From: UBA1783 sp964449115
GTDB taxonomy: Bacteria; Bacillota_I; Bacilli_A; Erysipelotrichales; Erysipelotrichaceae
Direction of reading: 5' to 3'
Length of the DNA stretch: 39,422 nt
Assembly: GCA_964449115.1 (NCBI GenBank)
Contig: CAYUXW010000014.1
Coordinates: 1 to 39,422, forward strand
The notes beneath the pieces were generated by a model, which saw only the letters and a list, made by a program, of their open reading frames with translations, was not told the origin of the DNA and did not search any database. This document shows positions 1-9,277 of this stretch, piece after piece; within the stretch, counting starts at the first letter, position 1, and each line of letters begins with the position of its first letter. The position numbers and the translations under genes are program-made.

Positions 1-60
1 GGTTAGAAAGGAATGTTATTTACGTATGACAAGGTACGTATTTATCATACAAGGTGTCCT

Positions 61-378
61 ATGAAAAAGTTATTAGAATTCATTAAAGACTTTAACGATC
101 AGCGTGATTGGAACCAGTTTCATACTCCCAACAATCTGGCTAAGTCTATTGTTCTAGAAGCCAATGAACTTTTAGAATACTTTCAGTTTAATCCTGAAGT
201 TGAAAATATTGAAAAGGTTCAAGAAGAACTGGCTGATGTTTTAGCATATTGTTTTGACATGTGTATTCAGCTTAACTTAGATCCAATTGACATTGTCTAC
301 AAGAAGTATGAAAAGAATGCTAAGAAATATCCAGTAGAAAAAGTTAAAGGTTCTTCTAAAAAATATAATGAATATTAA
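61..378 (+). CDS. MazG-like nucleotide pyrophosphohydrolase
   Basis: A 105-residue all-alpha protein of the MazG / dCTP pyrophosphatase type, which hydrolyses (d)NTPs to the monophosphate and pyrophosphate as house-cleaning enzymes. The metal-binding signature is visible as E33xxE36 (EANE) followed by E56xxD59 (EELAD); the N-terminal RDWNQFHTP stretch is also typical of the small MazG-like family. The frame is open upstream to position 13, but the conserved family start is the Met at 61, preceded by AAGGTG four bases upstream; the 16 upstream residues look like non-coding leader. It stands alone and is followed by a strong terminator. The exact substrate cannot be told from sequence. Confidence 0.85.
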   Translation: MKKLLEFIKDFNDQRDWNQFHTPNNLAKSIVLEANELLEYFQFNPEVENIEKVQEELADVLAYCFDMCIQLNLDPIDIVYKKYEKNAKKYPVEKVKGSSKKYNEY

Positions 379-389
379 AAATCAATTAA

Positions 390-418
390 AAGGCACTAAT
401 TTTGATCAGTGCCTTTTT
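390..418. terminator. bidirectional intrinsic terminator
   Basis: Stem AAGGCACT (390-397) / AGTGCCTT (408-415) with a 10-nt loop and a T-run on the right; an A-run to the left gives a U-tail on the other strand. It serves both the MazG-like gene and the convergent giant surface-protein gene. Confidence 0.9.
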
Positions 419-438
419 ATTAGGATAGTTAATTTCAA

Positions 439-3400
439 CTATTTTTTATTCTTTTTTTTACTTTTATACTGATATACCGATAAGCCAACTATCGCTGCCA
501 GTGATACACTCATCAGAACTACCATGGTCACAACCATAGGCTTGAAGTTGTCTCCAGTCTTTGGTACCACAGGTGGAATATATGTATTGGTCACATTATA
601 GCCTTCTACCTCTGAAGCATAGTTTTTAATCTCATCTTCAGTTATGGTATATTCTATCAGTTCACCATTTTCATACTTGTCAACACCCTCAAAGCTCCAA
701 GACCAGCCATCAGCCTCTGTTACAACCACGAAGTCTACCTCTACATCACCATTCATCAGTCTGATGGTGATGCTTTTTGGTCTTCTTCCAACCAGATCAT
801 CATCAATCCAGATCTTTTCTCCTGCGATATCAATCGTTTCAGGAGTATGGCAGTTGGTTACTGTCAGAGTTTGTTGATTATACTCAGCGATGTAGCCTTC
901 TGGTATTTCTACCTCTTCAACTGTATAGACAATTGGACTGCCCTGGTAATTGACTGGCAGGTTGCTGAAAGTGTGGCTTTCATCTATTTTATTAGTCAAG
1001 GTTACCAATCCATCAGCGTCCATCTGAGCTTTAGAAGCTGAAGCACTTACCAGCTCATCCCAGGTCACTTCAACATCATTGACTGTAGCTACAAGTCTCA
1101 GTGTGACATCCGTTCTCAGACCATCCTGATTACTGTTATCATTCCAGACTTTATTTACTGTAATACTTGTGGTATCAGGTGTATGAGTGTTGGTTGCTGT
1201 CAGAGTATTCTGGTTGTAGGTTACCTCATAGCCTGTCGGTACAGTTGTTTCTTCTACCGTATAGACGATTGTCCTGCCTTGATACTTGGCTGGCAGATTA
1301 GCGAAGATATGGCTTTCATCTGCTTTTGTGCTCAGAGTTACAAGTCCGTCAGCATCCATCAGGGTTCCAGAAGCTGAAGCATCAATAAGATCTGTCCACA
1401 GTACTTCACTTCCGTTTACACTGGCTTTAAGTTTCAGGGTTACTTCAGTTCTCAGGTTATCCTGGTTATCATTGTCATCCCACACCTTGTTTACCGTGAC
1501 ACTGACTGTCTGCGGCGTGTGGGTGTTGGTAACTGTGAAAGTAGTCTGATTATAGGATACACTGTAGCCTATTGGTACTGTTGTCTCTTCAACTGTATAG
1601 ACGATTGTCTTACCCTGATATTTAGTTGGCAGATTAGCGAAGATATAACTTTCATCTGCTTTAGTTGTCAAAGTAACTAAGCCATCAGCGTCCATTGAGT
1701 TTCCAGAAGCTGAAGCATTTAGCAGATCAGTCCACAAGACCTCGCTGCCATCAACTGTTGCGACAAGTTTCGGTGTCACTTCAGTTCTCAAGCCGTCCTG
1801 GTTGTTGTTGTCAGCCCAGACCTTGTTTACTGTAACACTTGTAGTATCTGGACTGTGGGTATTGGTTACTGTCAGAGTGTTCTGATTATATGTGACAGTA
1901 TAGTTGGTAGGAATTGTTGTTTCCTCAACCATATACACTATTGTCTTGCCCTTATATCTGACTGGCAGGTTGCTGAAGATATGACTTTCATCAGCCTTGG
2001 TTGTCAAGGTTATCAGACCATCTGCATCCATCAGATTGCCTGATGCAGAAGCATCTACCAGATCTGTCCATAGGATTACACTTCCATCAACTGTTGGAAT
2101 CAGTTTTAATGTCACATCAGTTCTCAGACCGTCCTGGTTACCGTTGTCATTCCAGATTTTGTTTACCGTAACACTGGTTGTCTGTGGAGTGTGAGTGTTG
2201 GTAACTGTGAAGGTAGTCTGGTTATAAGATACACTGTAACCTGTTGGCACAGTTGTCTCTTCAACCGTATAGACGATTGTCTTGCCATTATATTTAACAG
2301 GCAGATTAGCAAAAGTATGGCTTTCATTTGCTTTTTTAGTTAATGTCACAAGTCCATCAGCATCCATCAGAGTTCCGGAAGCTGAAGCGTTTACCAGATC
2401 AGTCCACAGGATTTCACTACCATCAACTGTTGGAATCAGTTTTAATGTCACATCGGTTCTCAGACCATCCTGGTTACCGTTGTCATTCCAGATTTTGTTT
2501 ACCGTAACACTGGTTGTCTGTGGAGTGTGAGTGTTGGTAACTGTGAAGGTAGTCTGGTTATAAGATACACTGTAACCTGTTGGTACTGTTGTCTCTTCAA
2601 CTGTATAGACAATACTCTTACCCTGATATTTAGTTGGCAGATTAGCGAAGATATAACTTTCATCTGCTTTAGTTGTCAAAGTAACTAAGCCATCAGCGTC
2701 CATTGAGTTTCCAGAAGCTGAAGCATTTACCAGATCAGTCCACAGGACCTCACTGCCATCAACAGTTGCGACAAGTTTCAGTGTAACATCAGTTCTAAGA
2801 CCATCCTGGTTGTTGTTGTCAGCCCAGACTTTATTTACTGTAATACTGGTCGTTTCTGGAATGCGGGTATTGGTTACTGTCAGAGTATTCTGGTTATAGG
2901 ATACCGTGTAACCAGTTGGTACATTTGTTTCTTCAACCGTATAGACGATTGTCTTGCCATTATATTTAACAGGCAGATTAGCAAAAGTATGGCTTTCATT
3001 TGCTTTTTTAGTTAATGTCACAAGTCCATCAGCATCCATCAGAGTTCCGGAAGCTGAAGCGTTTACCAGATCAGTCCACAGGATTTCACTACCATCAACT
3101 GTTGGAATCAGTTTTAATGTCACATCGGTTCTCAGACCATCCTGGTTACTGTTGTCATCCCAGACCTTGTTTACCGTAACACTGGTTGTACCAGGTGTTC
3201 TTGAGTTGGTAACGGTATAACCTGAACCGATTTTATCTGTCGCGATTATTGTACTGTAGCCATTTCCAACAGTAACCTCTTTTACTGTATATGAGATAAG
3301 GCTACCATTACTGTATTCAACCAAATTACTGAACTTATCTTTCCAGTTATTTGTCTGGTCAAGCGTCAGGGTTAATCCCGTATCTACATTGTTGGCATAC

Positions 3401-6400
3401 AGCTTGATCGTTACCGCACCTGGTCTCAGGCCATCCTGGTTGTTGTTATCCTGCCAGTCTTTTTCAACTGGTAATTCTATTTTTCGCTTGTACAAACCTG
3501 AATCATTGAATCTAGAGGCATAGGTTGCACTGGCCATCTCATGTTTCTCCGGCATCTTGATTCCAGTTATCACTGTTGAAGTCAAAAAACCATTACTATA
3601 CTCTCCAGTCGCATCGGAATCAGTATAGTCGCTTCCCACATTTACCGGTGAAGCATGGTATTCGCCGATATAGTCTGTTTCAAATCTGACGGCAAACATT
3701 CCAGCTGGTAGACCAATAAAGTTATACCTGCCGGCTGCGATATCAGTAATATCTCCTGAAGCCAGATCAAGCTGTTTTCCTAAAGGTATGGTTACTGGAT
3801 TGCCGTTGGTATCTAGATATGGTACATAGGCACCTGTAATATCCTGTATCAGCAGACTTACACTGCCGCTGTTAAACAGTTCTTCAGTCACCTGACGGAT
3901 TCCGTCTTCATTGACATCATGCCACAGCAGGCCTTCCAGACTTCTCTGCAGAACATAAACCGGTGAGCAGATTTCATTCAGGGCTCTTGAAAGAGTATTG
4001 GCGAAGATATCTCCGGCTTTCAGATATGGGTTCGTATTTAAGACCACATTCTGTACTAGAGTCTTGCCGCCATCCAGATCACCTATTGCCACCAGAGCTG
4101 TTATATCAGCTGGACTCCAGCTTATTATTCCGGTTGCAGGATCAAGTGTCGCCTTGGTCCAGCTGACGATATCACCATTTTCCAAAACCGATGTACCGGC
4201 TCTGATATCAGCTGTCGAGTAATCCTGAGAAAGGGTTCCCCTTACAGTTGTATCAGTTGTATAGTAGAACTCCCAGTCAGACAGGTTTTCAACTGTCGAT
4301 AGAGATGTGTCAATTGACCACTCCTGAAGAATTGTCTGAGTTGCTGGATCAAATTTAGAACCACATATGTCACCGTTGTACGGGAAGGTATCCAGAATAA
4401 TCGTATCAATATATGGATTGATTCCATTGTTGGAAATATAGGCCTTCCAGCCGATATTTTCACCCGATTCAACATATTTTTCATATGGCACCTTGGCTAG
4501 AGAAGTGGATAGAAGCTTTGAAACCTTGATACCGACTTCATCATAGTTACCATGAACTTTTGTTTTTTCTCGATTATCTTCACTCGCTCTGATTGAGACC
4601 TTGTTTAATAAATGCTGGTTATTTACTACATCATCTGGTGAGCCAGGTGAGCCGATATCGGCACTGAAGATAATTACATCCATTATCTCATTGACCACCA
4701 CATTTTCAATAACCCAGGTCAGGGTTGTTTCACCACTCACTGAATTATATTCAACTATCGGCTCAATCTGCTGTCCTCCTATAACTTTACCTTGTCGACC
4801 AGAAATTGGATCTTGAATATAGGTTCCACCAAAATAAGCGGAATTACTGATATAGCTCAATCCTTTTGGTAAGGTATCAACAATTACAACCGTAGTCTTT
4901 ATTTCCTGTTGTGAAGGAAGCATGGTTTTGACTGAAGGAGTTAATTTAAAATCAACAACCCTTTGATTAGCATCCAGATCAAAGTTTTTCTTTTCCTGAC
5001 CACCAGCCAGCTGAGCTACTTCCTTTTTAATAGCCACTTTATATGGTACAACATAGACTGAGTCACCTATAACAGTTCCACCAACATGTCCGCTGGTATA
5101 AGCTCCTTCAGTATACTGTGCTTTTGTATATGGTCCTGGAGAATAATCATCTAAATAAGCTTGTGGATAAACAATAGAAGAACCGACATCATAACGACGT
5201 GGAATATTGTTTCCCACAGCTTCATATTGTGGTTTTAACCACAGTTTTGTACGCTGTACAATTTGATAAACTTTATCTGTTTCTGCATCATTTTTTATTT
5301 TTACTTGCATCGAAAAGGCAATAATAGTTTGAGTTATCATAGGATTGACAGCCCTGGCTTCCGCTAAAATACCAACAACAATATGACCTGCTGGAACTTC
5401 TTCTAAAGTTTTGTAGTAAACCAGATCTTCTTCAACAGCACTGTCCATCTCTGCATCGCTTATCCAGTTTGTACCATCTGGTTTGGTGGCATATAGAAAA
5501 GTGGCCGTTGTATCGGGATTCTGATAACCTCCCATCGGATGAAGATGAGGAGCATCAACTATTTCTAAACCCATCGGGTCAAATTTCATTAAAGCATTAA
5601 GCCCATAGGCAGCATTTCTTTGTTCTCCCTTTGGTTGAGTTGACATACCCCAATAAATAGCAAATTCTTGATTTCTAGTAGCCGTATCTTTTCCATTGTA
5701 AATATATGAAATACCACCATCAATATCACACCAATGACCAATCCATTGTGATTTAATGTATCTAATAACATTTTCATACGATCCAGGTTTTGCCAGATAA
5801 ACTGTCATGTTACTTATATCATCTTGTAATGGCAAGCCCGATCTATTAGGTTTAGTCTGATTACTATTATCATCAACTATTGGCAGATTTCCAGCAGTGG
5901 CAGAACTGGCACGTAGATTAAAATCAGTGATTGTAAACTGAATCGTTCCATTATCACCATAGCGTGTAGGCAAGTAATCATCCCCTTCTCCAAAAGGAAC
6001 AATGATAAATAATTCACCACCACTGAAGCATCCAATATTGGTAGAACGGACACCATTATTGGGATTAAAATAAGTAAACACACCACCATGATGACCTAAA
6101 TCAGTATTAGGAAAATAATTAGGATTAATTACATAATTATCCACAGTCAGGGAAACCTTACTTCCAGTCTGACTGCCAGTCCAGGTTCCACCATTCCAAG
6201 TTCTATTAATTCCTGTTTTTGGGGAATATGTACCCATTGGTTGATTAATAGGAACTGACCCTGGTGCTACAAAAGCGGCATAGCGATTTGGAACATATGG
6301 TTTAATATTTCTAGCATCTTTTTGATTTACAGAACCATTCTGCGCTTCACAAGACCAGACAAGTGGAGTATACATATCTGGCAAATTGTCAATAATTGTT

Positions 6401-7998
6401 CCATTGTTGAGTTTAAATATGGTACTTAAATCCAAATCAAAGGTAATCGGCCCTTCAGGTATCGCTACTCCCTTTAATCCATCATTTGGATCTAAGTTAT
6501 ATAGCTGCAGAGTAATTCCATAACCAATTAAGCGGCCATAGACAATGCCGGCATCCTTATTCATCGCCAAATGATTGCCAGTAGAAAAATCAAAATGATC
6601 TAATCCATCGGCCTGAGTTTCGCCAACCTGTCTTAATTGAACATTCAGCCTCAGTTCACTGGTTACTTCTACTGCATCACCATATACTGTTTTAACTTCT
6701 TCTCTGTTATGAACAGGACATACCCCGTAAAGATGATTGTGTTCCAGCCAGGCACTGAATTTAGGTACAACAGTAGAACCGTTGTCAATATTTAAAACTC
6801 TTAATACCGCATTCAATGTCCCACTTCCTGGAAATGCACTTGGATTTGGCTCTACCGGCACTAGAAACTTTTTCCCAGTCAGTACCTGTGACATCACTCC
6901 ATCAACTTCCTTGGTTTCAATAACGTAGTAGCTTTCACCATCTTTTTTATTGGCCAGTTCATCTATCGAATTGACTTTCAGACCAATCCAGGTCATCGAA
7001 TCTTCTTCCCACATCGCTTTATCAACAGTGTAAGGCAAGACAAATTCATAATACATATATCCTTCTTTTATTCCCAGGTATTCTCCAGAAACAGCGGTTG
7101 AATAAGCCAAATCATAGGAAATGATATCAAAGGTTCTTACTATTCTGTTGTCTGGGCAGCAGTCATTTCCCGGTCTGTCTTTATAGCTTGGATCATTTGG
7201 ATCACCTGAAGTATCAAACGGTCCGGTTCCATCCTGGATATCCACCACTTCAAAACGACTGATAAAAGCCCAGTCGCCATCCAGAAAATCAGTCGAAGTG
7301 CCATCCTTTAAGACAAACTCATCATACAGTTCCTGATATTTGCCCATTTCAGCTATTCCGACATAGCCTTCCAGAAGTGTTCTTTCTCCTGTGGTCAAGA
7401 TACTCAGTTCATTGTAGATAGTGATCAGTTTTGATCTGAGTTCCAGTTTTTCATTTTTATTATAATTCGCAGCTTCAGACATCGGTGGCAAGGCTGTTAT
7501 CATATTCGCCAAGGCTTTACCTTTTACCTTGACCGTTACAGTTTCGATTTCTAAATCAGCTATTGAAGCGTCATCAAAACTGGCCTTTAATATGTAGTCG
7601 CCATCCTGATCTTTATTATATGGATTAGCCGGATCATAGGAAGTCCAGCTGATGGTTTCACTGCGGGTTTCTTCCGTATCATTTGGTAGAATATACACTA
7701 CATTTAAAGTTGACTGCAGTCCAATATTCTCTAAAGAAGTCCCCACCATTACTTCATATTTCTTGGGATTGGGTACTTCTATCTCTTTTACTGTCTCCCC
7801 TGGATTAAGTCCCATCAAGACTATCCCAAAAGGGTTTTTTATCAGATTATTGTAATCCTCTCGCCGAAAACTTTCTTCTGCAAGAGTCTGTGCTTTAACT
7901 TCTTTTACATCTGATGTTTTACCATTTATACTAAAATTACTTAAAAATATCAGCATTATTAAAACTGACATCAGAAATTTCCTAAGCTTCTTATTCAT
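439..7998 (-). CDS. giant Cna_B-repeat cell-wall surface protein, VPKTG anchor
   Basis: Secreted, sortase-anchored adhesin-like protein of about 2519 aa. Seen in order: signal peptide (basic MNKKLRK then a hydrophobic stretch, about 1-37); a long N-terminal region without a recognised enzyme motif; a DUF11/fimbrial-isopeptide-like stretch near 985 onward; an SdrD-B-like domain near 1350-1470 (WHDVNEDGIR calcium-type loop); a divergent Cna_B (about 1495-1600); seven near-identical 112-aa Cna_B domains (1607-2390); a final divergent Cna_B; then VPKTGDN at 2478, a hydrophobic segment and a KSKKKNKK tail. Each repeat keeps the Lys of VNKxW, the Glu of YTVEE and the Asn of TVTNT, the usual isopeptide triad. 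The start at 7998 is chosen because AAGGGG lies six bases upstream; upstream Met codons at 8004 and 8076 lack a spaced ribosome site. Ligand unknown. Confidence 0.93.
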   Translation of the reverse strand: MNKKLRKFLMSVLIMLIFLSNFSINGKTSDVKEVKAQTLAEESFRREDYNNLIKNPFGIVLMGLNPGETVKEIEVPNPKKYEVMVGTSLENIGLQSTLNVVYILPNDTEETRSETISWTSYDPANPYNKDQDGDYILKASFDDASIADLEIETVTVKVKGKALANMITALPPMSEAANYNKNEKLELRSKLITIYNELSILTTGERTLLEGYVGIAEMGKYQELYDEFVLKDGTSTDFLDGDWAFISRFEVVDIQDGTGPFDTSGDPNDPSYKDRPGNDCCPDNRIVRTFDIISYDLAYSTAVSGEYLGIKEGYMYYEFVLPYTVDKAMWEEDSMTWIGLKVNSIDELANKKDGESYYVIETKEVDGVMSQVLTGKKFLVPVEPNPSAFPGSGTLNAVLRVLNIDNGSTVVPKFSAWLEHNHLYGVCPVHNREEVKTVYGDAVEVTSELRLNVQLRQVGETQADGLDHFDFSTGNHLAMNKDAGIVYGRLIGYGITLQLYNLDPNDGLKGVAIPEGPITFDLDLSTIFKLNNGTIIDNLPDMYTPLVWSCEAQNGSVNQKDARNIKPYVPNRYAAFVAPGSVPINQPMGTYSPKTGINRTWNGGTWTGSQTGSKVSLTVDNYVINPNYFPNTDLGHHGGVFTYFNPNNGVRSTNIGCFSGGELFIIVPFGEGDDYLPTRYGDNGTIQFTITDFNLRASSATAGNLPIVDDNSNQTKPNRSGLPLQDDISNMTVYLAKPGSYENVIRYIKSQWIGHWCDIDGGISYIYNGKDTATRNQEFAIYWGMSTQPKGEQRNAAYGLNALMKFDPMGLEIVDAPHLHPMGGYQNPDTTATFLYATKPDGTNWISDAEMDSAVEEDLVYYKTLEEVPAGHIVVGILAEARAVNPMITQTIIAFSMQVKIKNDAETDKVYQIVQRTKLWLKPQYEAVGNNIPRRYDVGSSIVYPQAYLDDYSPGPYTKAQYTEGAYTSGHVGGTVIGDSVYVVPYKVAIKKEVAQLAGGQEKKNFDLDANQRVVDFKLTPSVKTMLPSQQEIKTTVVIVDTLPKGLSYISNSAYFGGTYIQDPISGRQGKVIGGQQIEPIVEYNSVSGETTLTWVIENVVVNEIMDVIIFSADIGSPGSPDDVVNNQHLLNKVSIRASEDNREKTKVHGNYDEVGIKVSKLLSTSLAKVPYEKYVESGENIGWKAYISNNGINPYIDTIILDTFPYNGDICGSKFDPATQTILQEWSIDTSLSTVENLSDWEFYYTTDTTVRGTLSQDYSTADIRAGTSVLENGDIVSWTKATLDPATGIISWSPADITALVAIGDLDGGKTLVQNVVLNTNPYLKAGDIFANTLSRALNEICSPVYVLQRSLEGLLWHDVNEDGIRQVTEELFNSGSVSLLIQDITGAYVPYLDTNGNPVTIPLGKQLDLASGDITDIAAGRYNFIGLPAGMFAVRFETDYIGEYHASPVNVGSDYTDSDATGEYSNGFLTSTVITGIKMPEKHEMASATYASRFNDSGLYKRKIELPVEKDWQDNNNQDGLRPGAVTIKLYANNVDTGLTLTLDQTNNWKDKFSNLVEYSNGSLISYTVKEVTVGNGYSTIIATDKIGSGYTVTNSRTPGTTSVTVNKVWDDNSNQDGLRTDVTLKLIPTVDGSEILWTDLVNASASGTLMDADGLVTLTKKANESHTFANLPVKYNGKTIVYTVEETNVPTGYTVSYNQNTLTVTNTRIPETTSITVNKVWADNNNQDGLRTDVTLKLVATVDGSEVLWTDLVNASASGNSMDADGLVTLTTKADESYIFANLPTKYQGKSIVYTVEETTVPTGYSVSYNQTTFTVTNTHTPQTTSVTVNKIWNDNGNQDGLRTDVTLKLIPTVDGSEILWTDLVNASASGTLMDADGLVTLTKKANESHTFANLPVKYNGKTIVYTVEETTVPTGYSVSYNQTTFTVTNTHTPQTTSVTVNKIWNDNGNQDGLRTDVTLKLIPTVDGSVILWTDLVDASASGNLMDADGLITLTTKADESHIFSNLPVRYKGKTIVYMVEETTIPTNYTVTYNQNTLTVTNTHSPDTTSVTVNKVWADNNNQDGLRTEVTPKLVATVDGSEVLWTDLLNASASGNSMDADGLVTLTTKADESYIFANLPTKYQGKTIVYTVEETTVPIGYSVSYNQTTFTVTNTHTPQTVSVTVNKVWDDNDNQDNLRTEVTLKLKASVNGSEVLWTDLIDASASGTLMDADGLVTLSTKADESHIFANLPAKYQGRTIVYTVEETTVPTGYEVTYNQNTLTATNTHTPDTTSITVNKVWNDNSNQDGLRTDVTLRLVATVNDVEVTWDELVSASASKAQMDADGLVTLTNKIDESHTFSNLPVNYQGSPIVYTVEEVEIPEGYIAEYNQQTLTVTNCHTPETIDIAGEKIWIDDDLVGRRPKSITIRLMNGDVEVDFVVVTEADGWSWSFEGVDKYENGELIEYTITEDEIKNYASEVEGYNVTNTYIPPVVPKTGDNFKPMVVTMVVLMSVSLAAIVGLSVYQYKSKKKNKK
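829..3180 (-). repeat. seven tandem 336-bp Cna_B-coding repeats
   Basis: Seven in-frame units of exactly 112 codons (residues 1607-2390 of the surface protein), all without indels. Blocks are identical between non-adjacent copies: for example 2258-2477 equals 2930-3149 over 220 bp, exactly two periods apart. Adjacent copies share long stretches too (around 2152-2250 and 2488-2586). Confidence 0.95.
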
Positions 7999-8053
7999 AC
8001 TCATCCCCTTTTCTTCCACTATTAAAGTTACTTGCCCAAATTGACTTTCATAA

Positions 8054-8082
8054 ATTGTAGCATTTATATATGCCATTTACAA
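8054..8082 (-). promoter_or_regulatory. promoter of the giant surface-protein gene
   Basis: On the minus strand TTGTAA (8082-8077), a 17-bp spacer, then TACAAT (8059-8054). Transcription would start near 8047, about 50 nt before the start codon at 7998. It lies directly downstream of a terminator, so the gene is its own unit. Confidence 0.65.
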
Positions 8083-8086
8083 GAAA

Positions 8087-8117
8087 AAAGCAACATTCAA
8101 ACAAAGTATGTTGCTTT
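8087..8117 (-). terminator. strong intrinsic terminator upstream of the surface-protein promoter
   Basis: Perfect 10-bp stem AAAGCAACAT / ATGTTGCTTT with an 11-nt loop and a U-run on the minus strand. It sits about 70 nt after another terminator (8183-8210), so it acts as a second insulator between the 201-aa gene and the giant gene. No promoter was recognised between the two hairpins. Confidence 0.8.
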
Positions 8118-8182
8118 AATTCAATAATTTCAATAGATATCACATATGTTTATGATTGTAAAATGTTTGAAAAAGTATTTAT

Positions 8183-8210
8183 AAAAATAACTAGTCAAGC
8201 GACTAGTTAT
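8183..8210 (-). terminator. intrinsic terminator overlapping a stop codon
   Basis: Perfect 10-bp stem ATAACTAGTC (8187-8196) / GACTAGTTAT (8201-8210), 4-nt loop, U-run 8187-8183 on the minus strand. The stop codon of the 201-aa gene (8209-8207) lies inside the 5' arm. Confidence 0.85.
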
Positions 8211-8812
8211 CTGTTTATTACAGCTGGCTGATTCATCTCAAAAGGTTCACCCTGCACTTCAAATGTAGCATATCCATCAGCATTATATCCTGTCATGATA
8301 AATGGATATTGAGCCCATGAAGGATCAAAGCCTTTGTAGTAGAAACATTTGTTTTCAAAAATTAATTCATAAGTTATTTTATTGTTTTCATCTTTGAAAA
8401 AGGTTATATCAATACTTACTGTATTTTCATCTTCCGTAGCTCCAAACAAATAACAGGTTTGAGAGGCATCTGAAGTCACAGTATATGAGATGGTATCACA
8501 AGGCATGTATACTGAACTTGTTGCTTCACAGAAGAAATTGGCAATGATATCTGGTTTTGAACAATCCAGTGTTCCAAAGTGCAATTCACCACCAACACCA
8601 TTTTTACTCTTAGTAAAGTATAGTAAAGTGTCTTTATCAATCTTTACCTTATGTACCAAGGCGTAATATCTTGCTTCATCAGCTCTTTCAAGTTCATCTA
8701 AAAATCCTTTGGGATAAGGATACAAATAATCATAGGCAACAATCATTACAGCTCCATAACTTAAAGCAAATAAAGCGATTATAATGACTGACTTAATCAA
8801 AAACTTTTTCAT
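8207..8812 (-). CDS. membrane-anchored protein of unknown function
   Basis: 201 aa. One N-terminal hydrophobic helix (about residues 5-27) after MKKFLIK predicts either an uncleaved anchor or a signal peptide, with the remaining 170 residues outside the cell. The outer part is a mixed, acidic, beta-rich-looking domain with several cysteines (C88, C102 and others), so disulphides are possible. No family recognised. GGAGGA six bases upstream fixes the start. The promoter is back-to-back with that of the DUF3969-like gene, and a terminator overlaps its stop codon, so it is monocistronic. Confidence 0.75.
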   Translation of the reverse strand: MKKFLIKSVIIIALFALSYGAVMIVAYDYLYPYPKGFLDELERADEARYYALVHKVKIDKDTLLYFTKSKNGVGGELHFGTLDCSKPDIIANFFCEATSSVYMPCDTISYTVTSDASQTCYLFGATEDENTVSIDITFFKDENNKITYELIFENKCFYYKGFDPSWAQYPFIMTGYNADGYATFEVQGEPFEMNQPAVINR

Positions 8813-8833
8813 ACGAATTCCTCCGCTTTATAA

Positions 8834-8885
8834 ATTATAATCTTTTTATCAGTTTATTACAACTTTATAAAATATATAGTATAAT
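8834..8885. promoter_or_regulatory. divergent promoter pair sharing one -35 hexamer
   Basis: TTACAA at 8857-8862 reads TTGTAA on the other strand. Rightward: TTACAA, 17 bp, TATAAT (8880-8885), for the DUF3969-like/M20 unit. Leftward: TTGTAA, 17 bp, TATAAT (8839-8834), for the 201-aa gene. Both spacers are 17 bp, so RNA polymerase cannot occupy both at once. Confidence 0.7.
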
Positions 8886-8920
8886 GATATTCACTATTGT
8901 TAAAGAAGGAGGGACTGATT

Positions 8921-9265
8921 ATGGTAATTCCAAAACAATTTGAAGGTTTACAAGATTTAGAAGCGATGCTGTTAACCAGTATTTTAGGAACTTTTGTGGC
9001 TTTAAGTGAGGATCTTATTTCTTATCAGCAGGCAGAAAGTTATTGGCTTAGTGAACTAACTGCTGACCTGTTTGAAGAAATGAATTTGTCTGAGGAAATC
9101 GTAACTATCCTGCATGAAGGAATCAAGCTGAAGGAACTGATAGAATTTGGCAACATTTATTATGAAATGATTGACAAACTGATATATGATTGTAAATCGC
9201 TGATTTCCAGCTACTACACCGAATACCAACAGGAACAATCAACATTCTCTTCACTTTTAAACTAG
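8921..9265 (+). CDS. DUF3969-like small protein
   Basis: 114 aa, acidic and helical, with no signal peptide or membrane segment. The pattern LLTSILGTFVALSEDLIS followed by an acidic helical part with an ILHEGIKL stretch resembles the DUF3969 family (small Firmicute proteins of unknown role); the assignment is from memory of the family pattern and is moderate. Start at 8921, preceded by AGGAGGG seven bases upstream, rather than the upstream Met at 8897. It is 12 bp upstream of the M20 dipeptidase and probably cotranscribed from the shared divergent promoter. Confidence 0.7.
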   Translation: MVIPKQFEGLQDLEAMLLTSILGTFVALSEDLISYQQAESYWLSELTADLFEEMNLSEEIVTILHEGIKLKELIEFGNIYYEMIDKLIYDCKSLISSYYTEYQQEQSTFSSLLN

Positions 9266-9277
9266 AAAGGACCAACT

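Noticed and set aside
829..3180. Regular repeats that could suggest a CRISPR-like or satellite array
   Set aside because: The units are 336 bp, in frame, and encode Cna_B domains; there are no short repeats with unique spacers.
2282..3220. Pairs of identical plus-strand open frames inside the repeats
   Set aside because: They are antisense shadows of the Cna_B repeats, spaced by 672 bp (two periods), with no ribosome sites.
8120..8186. Small RNA gene between the two terminators
   Set aside because: No acceptable promoter was found there on the minus strand; left as a question in the findings.
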